Below, piece by piece: positions 25,803-35,222 of a stretch of DNA of 64,000 nt; position 1 is the stretch's first letter; each line of letters begins with the position of its first letter. Made by a program: the position numbers and the translations under genes. The notes beneath the pieces were generated by a model that was not told the DNA's origin, made no database searches, and worked only from the letters and a program-made list of their open reading frames with translations. This stretch comes from UBA7446 sp024639165 (GTDB lineage: Bacteria; Bacteroidota; Bacteroidia; Flavobacteriales; Flavobacteriaceae): positions 34,640-98,639 of the forward strand of contig JAHEIX010000008.1 of assembly GCA_024639165.1 (NCBI GenBank), in the 5' to 3' direction.

Positions 25803-26726
25803 TTACTTTTTTTGTTGTGCTTGTTTGCGTTTTTCTTCAAATTCTTTTTTTCTTCTTTCAAGTTCTTCTAGCCGTTCTTTTTTACGTTTGGCTAGCGCCT
25901 CTTCTTTTTCTTTTTTCTTACGTGCGACTTCGGCTTCACGTTCTTGCTTTCTACGCTCGAGTTCAGCTTTCTTCGCCGCTTGTTTTTCTTCTGAGGTTAG
26001 GTCGGAAGTTGCCTCTTTTTTGGCTTTACCCCCCGATCTTTTAGCCTCTTTTTTACGCTGACGCTCAGCTTTTCTTTCTTCAAGAAGCTTTAGGCGTTCG
26101 GCCCTTTGCTGCTCTATTTTTTTCTTTCTCTCGTCTAAAGATGGATTTGAGCGTTCTTTGCGTTCTTCTTTTTTGGTTTCTGCCAAAAAAGCTTGTGCTT
26201 TTTTCTTGTCTTCAATTTCTAAGTATCGAATAACAAGGTCGCTAATATCGTATTTTTTTTCAGAATGTAACACAAGAATATCAGCAGTACTATCAAAAAC
26301 ATAATTTAGTTTTCGGTCAGCAGCAATTTCTCTTATGGCTGTCAGTATTTCATCCTGGGCGGGTTGTGCTAATAACAGCTTTTGTTTAATCCAATCGCCC
26401 TCAACTCCAAAACGTTGCTCAACGTATTGATCTAGTTTGTCCTGTTCAAAGGCAATATCATCTTCGCGTTCTTCAGCGATTTCTTCTGTGAGCAACGGTC
26501 TCTCGATTTCAAGGGCCTTTCTTTGCTCATCTAATTCTTTTTGCTTTGTGTCAATTTCGTTACGCCATGATACAATTTTGGCTTCCAAGTCTTGACTAGA
26601 TTCAGAGAAGCCGCTATGTGCTGCTAAAACCTTGTCTATATCCAAAAATCCTATCCTCACATTGCGTTGCGCATATGTAAGACCTGTTACAAAAAAGCTT
26701 AACATCAAGGACCAAAAAAAACGCAT
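25803..26726 (-). CDS. OmpH/Skp-like protein with long charged C-terminal tail
   Basis: About 307 residues from the ATG at 26726 (MRFFWSLM, signal peptide ending at TYAQ). Residues after the signal follow the Skp pattern (RIGFLDIDKVLAAHSGF, coiled coil, then DRKLNYVFDSTADILVL). From about residue 180 on the sequence is an extended Lys/Glu/Arg-rich low-complexity segment, a predicted single alpha-helix or coiled coil, which ordinary Skp (about 160 aa) lacks. The longer frame to 26774 overlaps the bamA 3' end, so the later start is preferred. It sits between bamA and the standard ompH gene. Confidence 0.85.
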   Translation of the reverse strand: MRFFWSLMLSFFVTGLTYAQRNVRIGFLDIDKVLAAHSGFSESSQDLEAKIVSWRNEIDTKQKELDEQRKALEIERPLLTEEIAEEREDDIAFEQDKLDQYVEQRFGVEGDWIKQKLLLAQPAQDEILTAIREIAADRKLNYVFDSTADILVLHSEKKYDISDLVIRYLEIEDKKKAQAFLAETKKEERKERSNPSLDERKKKIEQQRAERLKLLEERKAERQRKKEAKRSGGKAKKEATSDLTSEEKQAAKKAELERRKQEREAEVARKKKEKEEALAKRKKERLEELERRKKEFEEKRKQAQQKK

Positions 26727-26737
26727 TTGCTTCTTTG

Positions 26738-29290
26738 TTAGAATTGTTGCCCTATTATAAAGTGTGTTTCCCATCCGTTGGGATTTAAGTCATTTGGTAC
26801 TTCGCTATCAAACCCATATCCAAAATCTATGCCTAACAAACCAAATGCGGGCATAAAAATTCGGACACCAAAGCCTGCTGAGCGTTTACTATCAAACGGA
26901 TTAAACGCACGAAAATTGTCATAACCATTACCTGCTTCTAAAAAACTTAACGCATAAATAGATGCACTTGGTTTTAATGTAATGGGGTAACGCAGTTCAA
27001 GCGAGAATTTATTATAAACTGTTGAGCCATCTCTACTGGATAGCGATTGGTTTTCGTAGCCCCTAAGCGCAATAGTTTCTCTTCCGTCCATGGCATATTG
27101 TTGTAGCCCATCGCCCCCTAAGAAATAGCGTTCAAAGGGAATATTACCTCTTTCGGGATTGTATGCTCCTAAAAAACCAAATTCAGCATGAGTGCGCAAG
27201 ATTAATTTATCAATTATGCGGGTATACCAAGTACCTTCAAAATTTAATTTATAATACTCTAACCACTTAAAGCGTTCTTGATCAATTTTAGCTTGGTCAG
27301 GATTGCCATTTGCATCTTGATATGCAGCTAAGTTTTTCAAATTGCCATAATCCATATTATTTACCAATGAATATGGGAAAGTGAGTTTAGCACCTATCGT
27401 AAATGAAGATCCACCAACGGGAAATATGGGATTTGTATAGGTGTTATTTCTAGATAAGGCTATGGCGTAAAACAGGTTATTAGAAACCCCATCTCCGAAA
27501 GTAAACAACCCTGTATAATAGTTGTTTAAGTCAAAGTATTGGTAACCTATTGTTTGAGAAAGCGTAAAGTAATCATCAGGAACCTGTAGGCGTTTGGCCA
27601 AACCAAAGTTGATACCACGAATTTTAAAATATTGAGATTTATCTGCCAACCCTGTCATATAGTTATAGCGGTACTGGGTTGTTTGTGAAATAGAGGTCGA
27701 AAAACGCACAGGCTGCTCTCCACCTAGCCAAGGTTCTGAAAACGAGAAGCTGTACGTTTCAAAGAAGCGACTCGCTTGAAGACGCAGCGCCAACTGTTGT
27801 CCGTCACCCATAGGCACTGGCTTATATTCTTTCTTGTTAAAAATGTTGCGCATGGAAAAGTTATTAAACGAAAGCCCTAGGGTTCCAATAAATCCACCGC
27901 CACCATAACCACCTTGTAGTTCAATTTGGCTAGCCCCTTTTTCTACCAAGCCGTATTCAATATCAACAGTCCCGGCGTTGGGGTCCACATCCTTAAAGTC
28001 AGGTGATATTTGCTCAGGATCAAAAAAGCCCAATTGCCCTAACTCACGAACCGAGCGTACCACTTTATCTTTGCTGTAGAGTTCGCCCGGGCGAGTGCGA
28101 ATTTCTCTGTAAATAACGTGGTCGTTTGTTCTGTCGTTACCTCGAACACTAATCCTATTAAAATAGGCAGGCTTGCCTTCGGTAATACGAATTTCGAAGT
28201 TGATGGTGTCATTTGCAGCACTTACCTCAACAGGATTTATGCTGGAGAATAAGTAACCGTTGTTTTGGTATAGGTTTGTGAGGTCTTCACCATCTGGTTT
28301 GGTTTGATCTGCAATACGCTTACGCAACAACACCCCATTGTACGTATCACCAGATTTTATACCCAGTACTCTTCTAAGTTGTGCGTCACTATAAACGGAA
28401 TTACCAATAAAATCAACATCGCCGAAGTAATACTTGTCGCCTTCTTGAACGTTGATAACAACATCAATCTTGTTGTCGTCTATATTGATGCTGTCGGAAA
28501 GGATTCGGGCATCTCGATAGCCTTTTTCTTTGTAGAAATCCAGCAGTTTCTTGAGGTCTTCTTCATAATCAGCCTCAATATACTTTGAACGTTTCCAAAA
28601 GCGGCCTGGGAATTCTAACCTTGTATTTTTAATTTTTTTACGAAGTTTTTTGGATTTATAAACTTCATTACCCTTAAAAGTAATGGAGCGTACCTTTACA
28701 CGATCACCTCGATCAACAGAAACCAACATTTTTTGATTGTTCACAGCTGTCGTATCGGCCTTGGTATCTATGGTTACTTTGGTGTTTAAAAAACCTTCTT
28801 TTTTGTATTTGTTTTCAATGTAGTTTTTGGTAGTAGAAAGGAAGTTCTTACTGAGTTTTTTTCCTTTTTTAATGTCTGTGTCTTTGACAATAGTCTCGAT
28901 TTTACCTTTTTTGATCCCTTTGATGGTGTAGTCAGAAAGCGTGGGTAATTCTTGAATGTAAAGTTCCAAATCGGCTACTTCACCATCAATATTTGTGATA
29001 AAAAACTCAATATCACTAAAAAGCTCAAGCTTCCATAATTTATTAATGGTAGCGCTAATTTCTTCGCCAGGAATTTGAATGCGTTGGCCTTTTTTAAGAC
29101 CGGTATATGCCACAACCGTTTGTGGGCTAAAACTTTTTACGCCAGTAACATTAATTTCTCCAAGTTCATAAAACTTACCTTTATCATAGGCATTTTCTTG
29201 CGCGTTGGCTTGATTGAAACCAAACAGCACAATACACAAAATAAGGGGGAGGAGTAAACAGTTACGTAAGTTGCTCGCTTGTTTTTCCAA
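26738..29290 (-). CDS. bamA: Outer-membrane protein assembly factor BamA
   Basis: An 850-residue Omp85 protein that inserts beta-barrels into the outer membrane. A signal peptide (LLPLILCIVLFGFNQANA) is followed by five POTRA-like repeats (for example GEINVTGVKSFSPQTVVAYTG, VRSITFKGNEVYKSKKLRKK, YYFGDVDFIGNSVYSDAQLR, YFNRISVRGNDRTNDHVIYR). The C-terminal 16-strand barrel contains the lid-lock motif region (GGDGLQQYAMDGRETIALRG) and ends in a terminal aromatic (GQQF), the barrel-targeting signal. It overlaps the upstream uppS gene by 29 bp. Confidence 0.96.
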   Translation of the reverse strand: MEKQASNLRNCLLLPLILCIVLFGFNQANAQENAYDKGKFYELGEINVTGVKSFSPQTVVAYTGLKKGQRIQIPGEEISATINKLWKLELFSDIEFFITNIDGEVADLELYIQELPTLSDYTIKGIKKGKIETIVKDTDIKKGKKLSKNFLSTTKNYIENKYKKEGFLNTKVTIDTKADTTAVNNQKMLVSVDRGDRVKVRSITFKGNEVYKSKKLRKKIKNTRLEFPGRFWKRSKYIEADYEEDLKKLLDFYKEKGYRDARILSDSINIDDNKIDVVINVQEGDKYYFGDVDFIGNSVYSDAQLRRVLGIKSGDTYNGVLLRKRIADQTKPDGEDLTNLYQNNGYLFSSINPVEVSAANDTINFEIRITEGKPAYFNRISVRGNDRTNDHVIYREIRTRPGELYSKDKVVRSVRELGQLGFFDPEQISPDFKDVDPNAGTVDIEYGLVEKGASQIELQGGYGGGGFIGTLGLSFNNFSMRNIFNKKEYKPVPMGDGQQLALRLQASRFFETYSFSFSEPWLGGEQPVRFSTSISQTTQYRYNYMTGLADKSQYFKIRGINFGLAKRLQVPDDYFTLSQTIGYQYFDLNNYYTGLFTFGDGVSNNLFYAIALSRNNTYTNPIFPVGGSSFTIGAKLTFPYSLVNNMDYGNLKNLAAYQDANGNPDQAKIDQERFKWLEYYKLNFEGTWYTRIIDKLILRTHAEFGFLGAYNPERGNIPFERYFLGGDGLQQYAMDGRETIALRGYENQSLSSRDGSTVYNKFSLELRYPITLKPSASIYALSFLEAGNGYDNFRAFNPFDSKRSAGFGVRIFMPAFGLLGIDFGYGFDSEVPNDLNPNGWETHFIIGQQF

Positions 29291-29999
29291 ATCTACGTTC
29301 TCTTTTTAGATAACTATTAATTGCTTGGTGAAGCTCATACTCATCGAACTCTGGCCACATTACATCTGTAAAGTACAGTTCGGCGTAAGCAATTTGCCAT
29401 AAAAGAAAATTACTTATACGAACTTCGCCACTGGTGCGGATGAGTAAATCTACATCAGGCAAATGTTGCGTGTAAAGATGCTCATTTATTATGGTTTCAT
29501 CAATACTTTCAACGTTAATTATGCTATTTTTAACTTTTTTGCTAATATCAATAACAGCTTGCTTTATTTCCTCACGTGCACCATAACTAAGTGCTAAGGT
29601 TAAATTTGTACCCGTATTGCTTTGTGTCTTTTCAATTACTTCTACTAATTCCTTACGCACTTTTTTGGGTAGTTTGTCCAAAGAACCAATAGCCGAGAGG
29701 CGAATGTTATTCTCTGTCATACGTTGTAGTTCAAGACGAAGATTTCGAACCAAAAGTGACATAAGCGTGGAAACTTCTGTCTTTGGACGGCTCCAGTTTT
29801 CAGTAGAAAAGGCATAAAGCGTAAGGTGTTTAATACCTAATTTTGCAGCTGCTTCGACTGTTTTTCGCACTGCTTTTGCGCCTGCCTCGTGACCACGCAA
29901 TCGATTTTTACCTTGCTGTTTTGCCCAACGTCCATTACCATCCATAATAACAGCAATGTGTTGCGGCAATTCATCGGTATTAAATTCTTGTAAGTTCAT
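29262..29999 (-). CDS. uppS: Isoprenyl transferase (undecaprenyl diphosphate synthase)
   Basis: A cis-prenyltransferase making the C55 lipid carrier precursor for peptidoglycan and O-antigen. The diphosphate-binding motif HIAVIMDGNGRWAKQQGKNR, LYAFSTENWSRPK and the C-terminal RTSGEVRISNFLLWQIAYAE are all typical. The start at 29999 (MNLQEF) lies 4 bp after the stop of the upstream membrane-barrel gene and is preferred over a longer in-frame extension. It overlaps bamA downstream. Confidence 0.95.
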   Translation of the reverse strand: MNLQEFNTDELPQHIAVIMDGNGRWAKQQGKNRLRGHEAGAKAVRKTVEAAAKLGIKHLTLYAFSTENWSRPKTEVSTLMSLLVRNLRLELQRMTENNIRLSAIGSLDKLPKKVRKELVEVIEKTQSNTGTNLTLALSYGAREEIKQAVIDISKKVKNSIINVESIDETIINEHLYTQHLPDVDLLIRTSGEVRISNFLLWQIAYAELYFTDVMWPEFDEYELHQAINSYLKRERRFGKTSEQLT

Positions 30000-30003
30000 T
30001 TTC

Positions 30004-30702
30004 TTAATCTTTACAACATGGAAGCCTCCCAAAGCCGTAAGTTATTGAAATCCCTGTAAACACAAGCCAATCATTGCTTAAACTTGTTGAAAATTGTTTG
30101 GCGGAAGGGTTTTTTTCGAGATCAGGGTAGCTACCATCTAAATTATCGCTAAAGGTAAATTGGGGTCGCACTTCTGCAGCCAAAATCCATGATTTGCCAA
30201 AGTTAAACTTCACACCTACTCCGAAAGGGATACCAACGGTTACTACTTTTCCTGAAGCACTAGATGATGTTTTAATAGGATCAAAATAAATATCCTGAAT
30301 AATCATACGATTTACACCTGCATGAATGTATGGGGTCCATGAAAACCCAAACTCACCAACGGGAAGCTTTACATAATTAATTTCAATCGCAGCACCTAGA
30401 CTGGAATAGTTGTTGGCAAAGGAGTATCCTCGCTTCAAGCGATCTAATTCTGATGCATTTAGATCATTTCCACTTAATTTTCCTCTGCTGTACAGTACAC
30501 GAAGCCCAATGCGCTCATTATAATTGCGTTTATAAATAAGACCTATTTCAAGATGTCTAGGCTGAATGTATTGGGTACTTCCTATTTCACCAACATAATT
30601 TATACCACCAAAAGTGACGCCAATCTCATGTCGTTGCGCAGTGCTAAAACTACTCACAAGACCAAATAATACAATCCAAAACCAAATACGCCTATTGTTC
30701 AT
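30004..30702 (-). CDS. DUF6089-type outer-membrane beta-barrel protein
   Basis: About 232 residues from the ATG at 30702 (MNNRRIW), with a signal peptide ending at SFSTAQ. The mature part begins EIGVTFGGINYVGEIGSTQY and contains alternating amphipathic strands (HLEIGLIYKRNYNERIGLRV, SWTPYIHAGVNRMII, FGVGVKFNFGKSWILAAEVR), consistent with an eight-strand barrel. This family habitually sits between nadK and uppS in Bacteroidota, which suggests an envelope-assembly link, but no function is established here. The longer in-frame extension to 30822 overlaps nadK and is rejected. Confidence 0.8.
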   Translation of the reverse strand: MNNRRIWFWIVLFGLVSSFSTAQRHEIGVTFGGINYVGEIGSTQYIQPRHLEIGLIYKRNYNERIGLRVLYSRGKLSGNDLNASELDRLKRGYSFANNYSSLGAAIEINYVKLPVGEFGFSWTPYIHAGVNRMIIQDIYFDPIKTSSSASGKVVTVGIPFGVGVKFNFGKSWILAAEVRPQFTFSDNLDGSYPDLEKNPSAKQFSTSLSNDWLVFTGISITYGFGRLPCCKD

Positions 30703-30739
30703 CTTGTTTAATGAAAACTGAAAAGCACAAGCTTTATTG

Positions 30740-31609
30740 TTAGTTGCGTTTATCTTGTCCCCAAAGCAGCTTGTTGCGCAAGGTATCAAAAAAGCCATGC
30801 GTATTAGATCGTATAAAGACAATGGGGTTATTAGCCTTACGGATACGAATGGTGGTGTTCATCGGCACAGAAAAGAGTCGGGTATCTAAAGAAATGAGAT
30901 GCGAGTCTCCTCTGCCTTCAACGTGAATTTTTATTTCAACATCATCAGCAACAACGAGCGGTCTAACGTTTAGGTTATGTGGTGCGATCGGGGTTAAGAC
31001 CAAGCTTTTTGCTTCTGGGGCGATAATGGGTCCGCCACTACTCAAGGAATATCCAGTGGATCCTGTTGGGGTAGCTACGACCAAACCATCAGCCCAGTAG
31101 ACATTCACATAGGCATCATTGACTTGGGTGTTGATGGTAACCATTGAGGTTGTGTTTTCACGGCTTAAAGAAATTTCATTTAAGGCCAATGGAAATTCAT
31201 TTAGTTCGGCAACAGCAGGTGTTGTTTTGATTTCAAGTACACTTCGTTCTTCTGTTACGTAGTTTTTGGCCATGATATCATGAAGCATGGCTTCCATTTC
31301 GTCGGGTTGAATGGTTGCTAAAAAGCCAAGGCGGCCAGTATTGACCCCAATCAAAGGTATTTTTGATTCACGGATGTAATACAAGGCACGCAATACGGTC
31401 CCATCTCCACCAACAGCAAAAAAAACAGCTGTTTTTGGGTCTAAGTCTTTATGGGAATCAAATGGGGTTGCAGCAGTATTGGGAATATGTTGCAACAATT
31501 CTTTTTCCACTTGAATACCAGCACCTTTACTCGCAAAAAAAGCAACGATTTCCCCAACTATTTTTAGAGATGCTGCGTCGTGAACCAAGCTGTATAAAGC
31601 TACTTTCAT
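30740..31609 (-). CDS. nadK: NAD kinase
   Basis: A 289-residue ATP-NAD kinase producing NADP. The catalytic GGDGT motif is in FFAVGGDGTVLRALYYI; the NAD-binding NE/D motif is FPLALNEISL; the glycine-rich ATPTGSTGYSLSSGGPI follows. It is the first gene of the minus-strand block nadK, DUF6089, uppS, bamA, ompH, ompH, with a promoter box just upstream. Confidence 0.95.
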   Translation of the reverse strand: MKVALYSLVHDAASLKIVGEIVAFFASKGAGIQVEKELLQHIPNTAATPFDSHKDLDPKTAVFFAVGGDGTVLRALYYIRESKIPLIGVNTGRLGFLATIQPDEMEAMLHDIMAKNYVTEERSVLEIKTTPAVAELNEFPLALNEISLSRENTTSMVTINTQVNDAYVNVYWADGLVVATPTGSTGYSLSSGGPIIAPEAKSLVLTPIAPHNLNVRPLVVADDVEIKIHVEGRGDSHLISLDTRLFSVPMNTTIRIRKANNPIVFIRSNTHGFFDTLRNKLLWGQDKRN

Positions 31610-31613
31610 ACTG

Positions 31614-31621
31614 CAAAGTTA
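31614..31621 (-). promoter_or_regulatory. Bacteroidota -7 box for the nadK-bamA-ompH operon
   Basis: Minus-strand TAACTTTG, exact TAnnTTTG, 4 bp before the nadK ATG, implying a near-leaderless transcript. Confidence 0.45.
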
Positions 31622-31652
31622 GACCAAAATGCTCAAAGGGACATTATTGTGT

Positions 31653-31660
31653 TATTTTTG
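31653..31660 (+). promoter_or_regulatory. Bacteroidota -7 box for pdxJ
   Basis: TATTTTTG, exact TAnnTTTG, ends 13 bp before the pdxJ ATG at 31674 and rules out a longer start at 31629. Confidence 0.5.
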
Positions 31661-31673
31661 CATAAAAAGTGCT

Positions 31674-32393
31674 ATGACAAAGCTTAGTGTGAACATCAAT
31701 AAAATAGCCACCCTGCGCAACGCAAGAGGAGGTGATCAGCCAAATATTTTACAAGTTGCTCAGGATGCACAAGCATTTGGTGCACAAGGAATCACTGTTC
31801 ACCCCAGGCCCGACGAGCGGCATATTACCTATCAAGATGCCCGAGAATTACCCACTGTTATCACTACCGAATTTAATATTGAAGGAAACCCCATTCCAAA
31901 ATTTATAGATATGGTATGCGCCATTAAACCCGATCAAGTGACTTTGGTACCAGATGCTCCAGATGCCATTACTTCCAATGCAGGTTGGGATACGGTGGCC
32001 AATCGTGCATTCCTACAAGAAATTATTCAAGAATTTAAGCAACATGGCATACGCACATCCATATTTTTAGATCCCGATGTGGCACAAGTGGAAGCTGCTG
32101 TCAAAACAGGCACAGACCGTATTGAGCTCTATACCCAAGCGTATGCTGAAGCGTATCCACTAGACCCTGCAAAAGCCATAGCACCATTTGTTGATGCTGC
32201 TACAAAAGCACAAGAAGTTGGACTAGGCCTTAATGCCGGCCACGACTTGAGCTTACGCAATATCGCATTTTTCGCCCAACAATTACCCGGATTATTAGAG
32301 GTGTCTATTGGACATGCCCTTATTTGCGAGTCTTTGTACTTTGGTCTTGAGAACGTCATTAACCAATACATAGCCAAGCTATCGACGCACTAG
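31674..32393 (+). CDS. pdxJ: Pyridoxine 5'-phosphate synthase
   Basis: Joins 1-deoxyxylulose 5-phosphate and 3-amino-2-oxopropyl phosphate to form pyridoxine phosphate. A TIM barrel of 239 residues starts KLSVNINKIATLRNARGG. Diagnostic strands are GITVHPRPDERHI, VTLVPDAPDAITSNAGWD, DRIELYTQAYAE, GLGLNAGHDLSLRN and the phosphate-binding VSIGHALICESLYFGL. The 5' extension to 31629 overlaps the promoter. An alpha/beta hydrolase frame begins inside its 3' end. Confidence 0.95.
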   Translation: MTKLSVNINKIATLRNARGGDQPNILQVAQDAQAFGAQGITVHPRPDERHITYQDARELPTVITTEFNIEGNPIPKFIDMVCAIKPDQVTLVPDAPDAITSNAGWDTVANRAFLQEIIQEFKQHGIRTSIFLDPDVAQVEAAVKTGTDRIELYTQAYAEAYPLDPAKAIAPFVDAATKAQEVGLGLNAGHDLSLRNIAFFAQQLPGLLEVSIGHALICESLYFGLENVINQYIAKLSTH

Positions 32394-32446
32394 TTCACAG
32401 CACCATTACTGGGCAGGGCGAAAGTCTAATCATATTACATGGTTTT

Positions 32447-33151
32447 TTGGGGATGTCAGACAATTGGCGTACCCATGCCAAGTTTTGGTCGACTCAATAT
32501 CAAGTACATGCCATTGACCAGCGCAACCACGGAAAAAGCTTTCACAGCCAAGAGTTCAATTACGATTTAATGGCTGCGGATATTATTGCCTATATGGATG
32601 AGCGCAATATCCCACAAGCTATTGTACTTGGTCACTCCATGGGAGGTAAAACAGCCATGAGCTTGGCGCTTCAATACCCCACTCGGGTTTCCAAACTCAT
32701 TGTCGCTGACATAGCACCCAAAAAATATGACATTGACACCAAATTTTCAAACATTATTAAGGGGCTTTTGCATCTCCATAATGTGACCCTTCGTTCAAGA
32801 ACCGAAGCGGACACGTTGCTTATGCCTTTTGTTCCAGAAATGGGCGTTCGCCAATTTTTACTTAAAAATCTAGCCTGGACAGAACAAAAAACCCTTAGCC
32901 TTCGTTGTAATATTGAAGTACTGCAACACAAGCTCAAAGAAATCGGCGCAGCACCAACTGGATTGCCTTACTCAGGAAAGGCGCTATTTTTAGCGGGAAA
33001 ACAATCTGATTATGTGTTGCAAACAGATATGACAGCCATACAGAATCTTTTTCCAAGGGCTTCATTACATTGGGTTGCCAATGCGGGGCATTGGCTTCAT
33101 GCCGAAAACCCCAAAGGATTTACCATAGCCTTGCAAGATTTCTTAAGTTAA
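32447..33151 (+). CDS. Alpha/beta hydrolase, YbfF-type esterase (start codon problematic)
   Basis: A serine hydrolase with nucleophile elbow VLGHSMGGKTA, QYQVHAIDQRNHGKS, and catalytic His in VANAGHWLHAE. The only canonical start that keeps the frame is TTG at 32447, yet conserved family sequence continues upstream in frame: VHSTITGQGESLIILHGF (about 32393-32446) includes the HGF oxyanion segment essential to these enzymes. The frame is open back to 32363 inside pdxJ without ATG, GTG or TTG. The real protein therefore either uses a non-canonical start, arises by frameshift from pdxJ, or the gene has lost its start by mutation or sequence error. Substrate unknown. Confidence 0.75.
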   Translation: MGMSDNWRTHAKFWSTQYQVHAIDQRNHGKSFHSQEFNYDLMAADIIAYMDERNIPQAIVLGHSMGGKTAMSLALQYPTRVSKLIVADIAPKKYDIDTKFSNIIKGLLHLHNVTLRSRTEADTLLMPFVPEMGVRQFLLKNLAWTEQKTLSLRCNIEVLQHKLKEIGAAPTGLPYSGKALFLAGKQSDYVLQTDMTAIQNLFPRASLHWVANAGHWLHAENPKGFTIALQDFLS

Positions 33152-33191
33152 TGCCCCTTTAACATTACTTTGACCTTGCTTAAAAATAGCC

Positions 33192-33199
33192 TACTTTTG
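33192..33199 (+). promoter_or_regulatory. Bacteroidota promoter for tig-clpP-clpX
   Basis: TACTTTTG (-7) with a TTG at 33170-33172, spacer 19 bp, ends 20 bp before the tig ATG. Confidence 0.6.
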
Positions 33200-33219
33200 C
33201 CAGCTATTAAATAAAAAAA

Positions 33220-34533
33220 ATGAACGTAACGCGAAAAGACGTAGATGCACTAAATGCAGTGATTACCGTTGATATTAATCAAGAAGACGTAGCCCCCAAA
33301 GTGGAGCAAGTATTAAATGACTACCGCAAGCGCGCTGATATTCCTGGCTTTAGAAAAGGGAATGTGCCCATGGGAGTTATCAAAAAGCAATACGGCCAAG
33401 CTGTTATGGTTGATGAGGTAAACAAGATGTTACAATCGTCCCTGAACGACTTCCTCAATGAAGAAAAGATTTCTATTTTGGGTAACCCATTACCCGTTCC
33501 TGTAGACAATATTGATTGGGATGCCCCTGCCTTTTCTTTTGATTTTGAACTTGGCTTAACGCCAGAATTGGAGGTAAAACTTCCCAACCGGAAAGCAGTT
33601 ACACGATATGAAATTCAAGCAGACGAAAAGTTTGTGAACGAACAATTGGAACGCCTTCAGAAACAATACGGCGCCATTGTTCCTACCAATGACGTAACTA
33701 CTGACACAGAATTGACCGTTGGTGTTTCTTATGAAGGTGGTGCGGATCAGAAAAGTGCCACATTTACGGCCAGCGAGCTAAAAAGCAAGAAAGCCCTCAA
33801 CGCCTTTAAAAAGGCTACGATTGGCGAAGTGGTTGAATTTTCAACCAAAGGCTTGTTTAAAGAAGCGCATGTATTGCGTCGTGTAATGGAAACACTTCCA
33901 GAAAAAGCAGTAACACTTTCGCTTACCCTTCAAGAGCGTAACAACCGCACTTTAGCCGATTTAGACCAAGATTTTTTTGATAAAGTATTTGGTAAAGACG
34001 CTGTGAAGTCTGCTACAGACTGTAAAGAAAAACTCAAAGTAGATGCCATGGGCCATTTTGAAACACAAGCCAATCAGAAGTTTATCAACGATATGACTGA
34101 ACATTTGATTGACAACACCAAGTTTTCGCTGCCAGCAGCGTTCTTAAAAAAATGGATGCAAACTGCAGGTGAAAACCCAATAACAGAAGAGGAAGCCGAA
34201 GCAGAATACGCCAAATCAGAACGTGGCTTACGCTACCAATTGATTGAATCAAAACTCATGCAAGAGCACAACCTTCAAATCACAAGAGAAGAAGTGGAAA
34301 CATTTGCTAAAGACTTGATTAAAAAGCAAATGGTGCAATATGGCCGTACAGACATTCAAGATGAAGAACTCACAGAAATAGCAGGACGTATTTTGGGCAA
34401 CCAAGAAGAAGTAAAACGCATCTCCGACCAAGTGATGAGTGAGAAAATGCGACAGTTGTTTTTGGAAAAAGGAAACATCAAAGTCAAGAAATTATCTTAC
34501 GACGACTTTATCAAAGAAGCGTACAAAAAATAA
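33220..34533 (+). CDS. tig: Trigger factor
   Basis: A 437-residue ribosome-bound chaperone. The N-terminal ribosome-binding domain has the signature region YRKRADIPGFRKGNVPMGVI (usual GFRxGKxP). The central FKBP-like domain is divergent, as usual in Bacteroidota, with little prolyl-isomerase signature left. The C-terminal part is helical with DDFIKEAYKK at the end. Placement directly before clpP and clpX is the classic tig-clpPX order. Confidence 0.93.
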   Translation: MNVTRKDVDALNAVITVDINQEDVAPKVEQVLNDYRKRADIPGFRKGNVPMGVIKKQYGQAVMVDEVNKMLQSSLNDFLNEEKISILGNPLPVPVDNIDWDAPAFSFDFELGLTPELEVKLPNRKAVTRYEIQADEKFVNEQLERLQKQYGAIVPTNDVTTDTELTVGVSYEGGADQKSATFTASELKSKKALNAFKKATIGEVVEFSTKGLFKEAHVLRRVMETLPEKAVTLSLTLQERNNRTLADLDQDFFDKVFGKDAVKSATDCKEKLKVDAMGHFETQANQKFINDMTEHLIDNTKFSLPAAFLKKWMQTAGENPITEEEAEAEYAKSERGLRYQLIESKLMQEHNLQITREEVETFAKDLIKKQMVQYGRTDIQDEELTEIAGRILGNQEEVKRISDQVMSEKMRQLFLEKGNIKVKKLSYDDFIKEAYKK

Positions 34534-34562
34534 TCGCTATATTTAACTTAGAACTATAGGAC

Positions 34563-35222
34563 ATGGATTACGGAAAAGAATTTAAAAAGTACGCTACCAA
34601 GCATCACGGGATAAACTCCATGTATTACGATGAATTGGTCAGTAGCCTAACGCCTTACATCATTGAGGAGCGTCAGTTGAATGTGGCCCAAATGGACGTG
34701 TTTTCTCGTCTGATGATGGACCGCATTATTTTCCTTGGAACAGGCATTAATGACAGCGTTGCGAATATCATTCAGGCGCAATTGTTGTTTTTAGAAAGCA
34801 CCGATAAAACTAAAGACATCCAGATTTACATCAACTCTCCTGGGGGTAGTGTATATGCCGGTTTGGGGATCTATGATACCATGCAATTTATCAATCCTGA
34901 CGTAGCTACCATTTGTACGGGTATTGCGGCCTCAATGGCGGCTGTATTGCTGTGCGCTGGTCAAGATGGAAAACGCTCTGGCCTGCCTCACTCCCGTGTG
35001 ATGATCCACCAGCCACTTGGCGGTGCACAAGGACAAGCATCTGACATTGAAATTACAGCTCGTGAGATCTTAAAGCTTAAAAAAGAATTGTACGAAATCA
35101 TTGCCAAGCACAGTAACCAATCGTACGATAAGGTATATGAAGACTCTGACCGTGATTACTGGATGAAGGCCCTAGAAGCCAAGGAATATGGTATGATCGA
35201 CGAGGTATTAACTAGAAACTAG
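34563..35222 (+). CDS. clpP: ATP-dependent Clp protease proteolytic subunit
   Basis: A 219-residue ClpP. The catalytic Ser is in CTGIAASMAAVLLCAG, the His in SRVMIHQPLGGAQGQASD, and the Asp follows in the DRDYW region. YINSPGGSVYAGLGIYDTM is the oxyanion/axial strand. Forms 14-mers that degrade proteins unfolded by ClpX. It lies 29 bp after tig and ends immediately before the clpX ATG. Confidence 0.97.
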   Translation: MDYGKEFKKYATKHHGINSMYYDELVSSLTPYIIEERQLNVAQMDVFSRLMMDRIIFLGTGINDSVANIIQAQLLFLESTDKTKDIQIYINSPGGSVYAGLGIYDTMQFINPDVATICTGIAASMAAVLLCAGQDGKRSGLPHSRVMIHQPLGGAQGQASDIEITAREILKLKKELYEIIAKHSNQSYDKVYEDSDRDYWMKALEAKEYGMIDEVLTRN

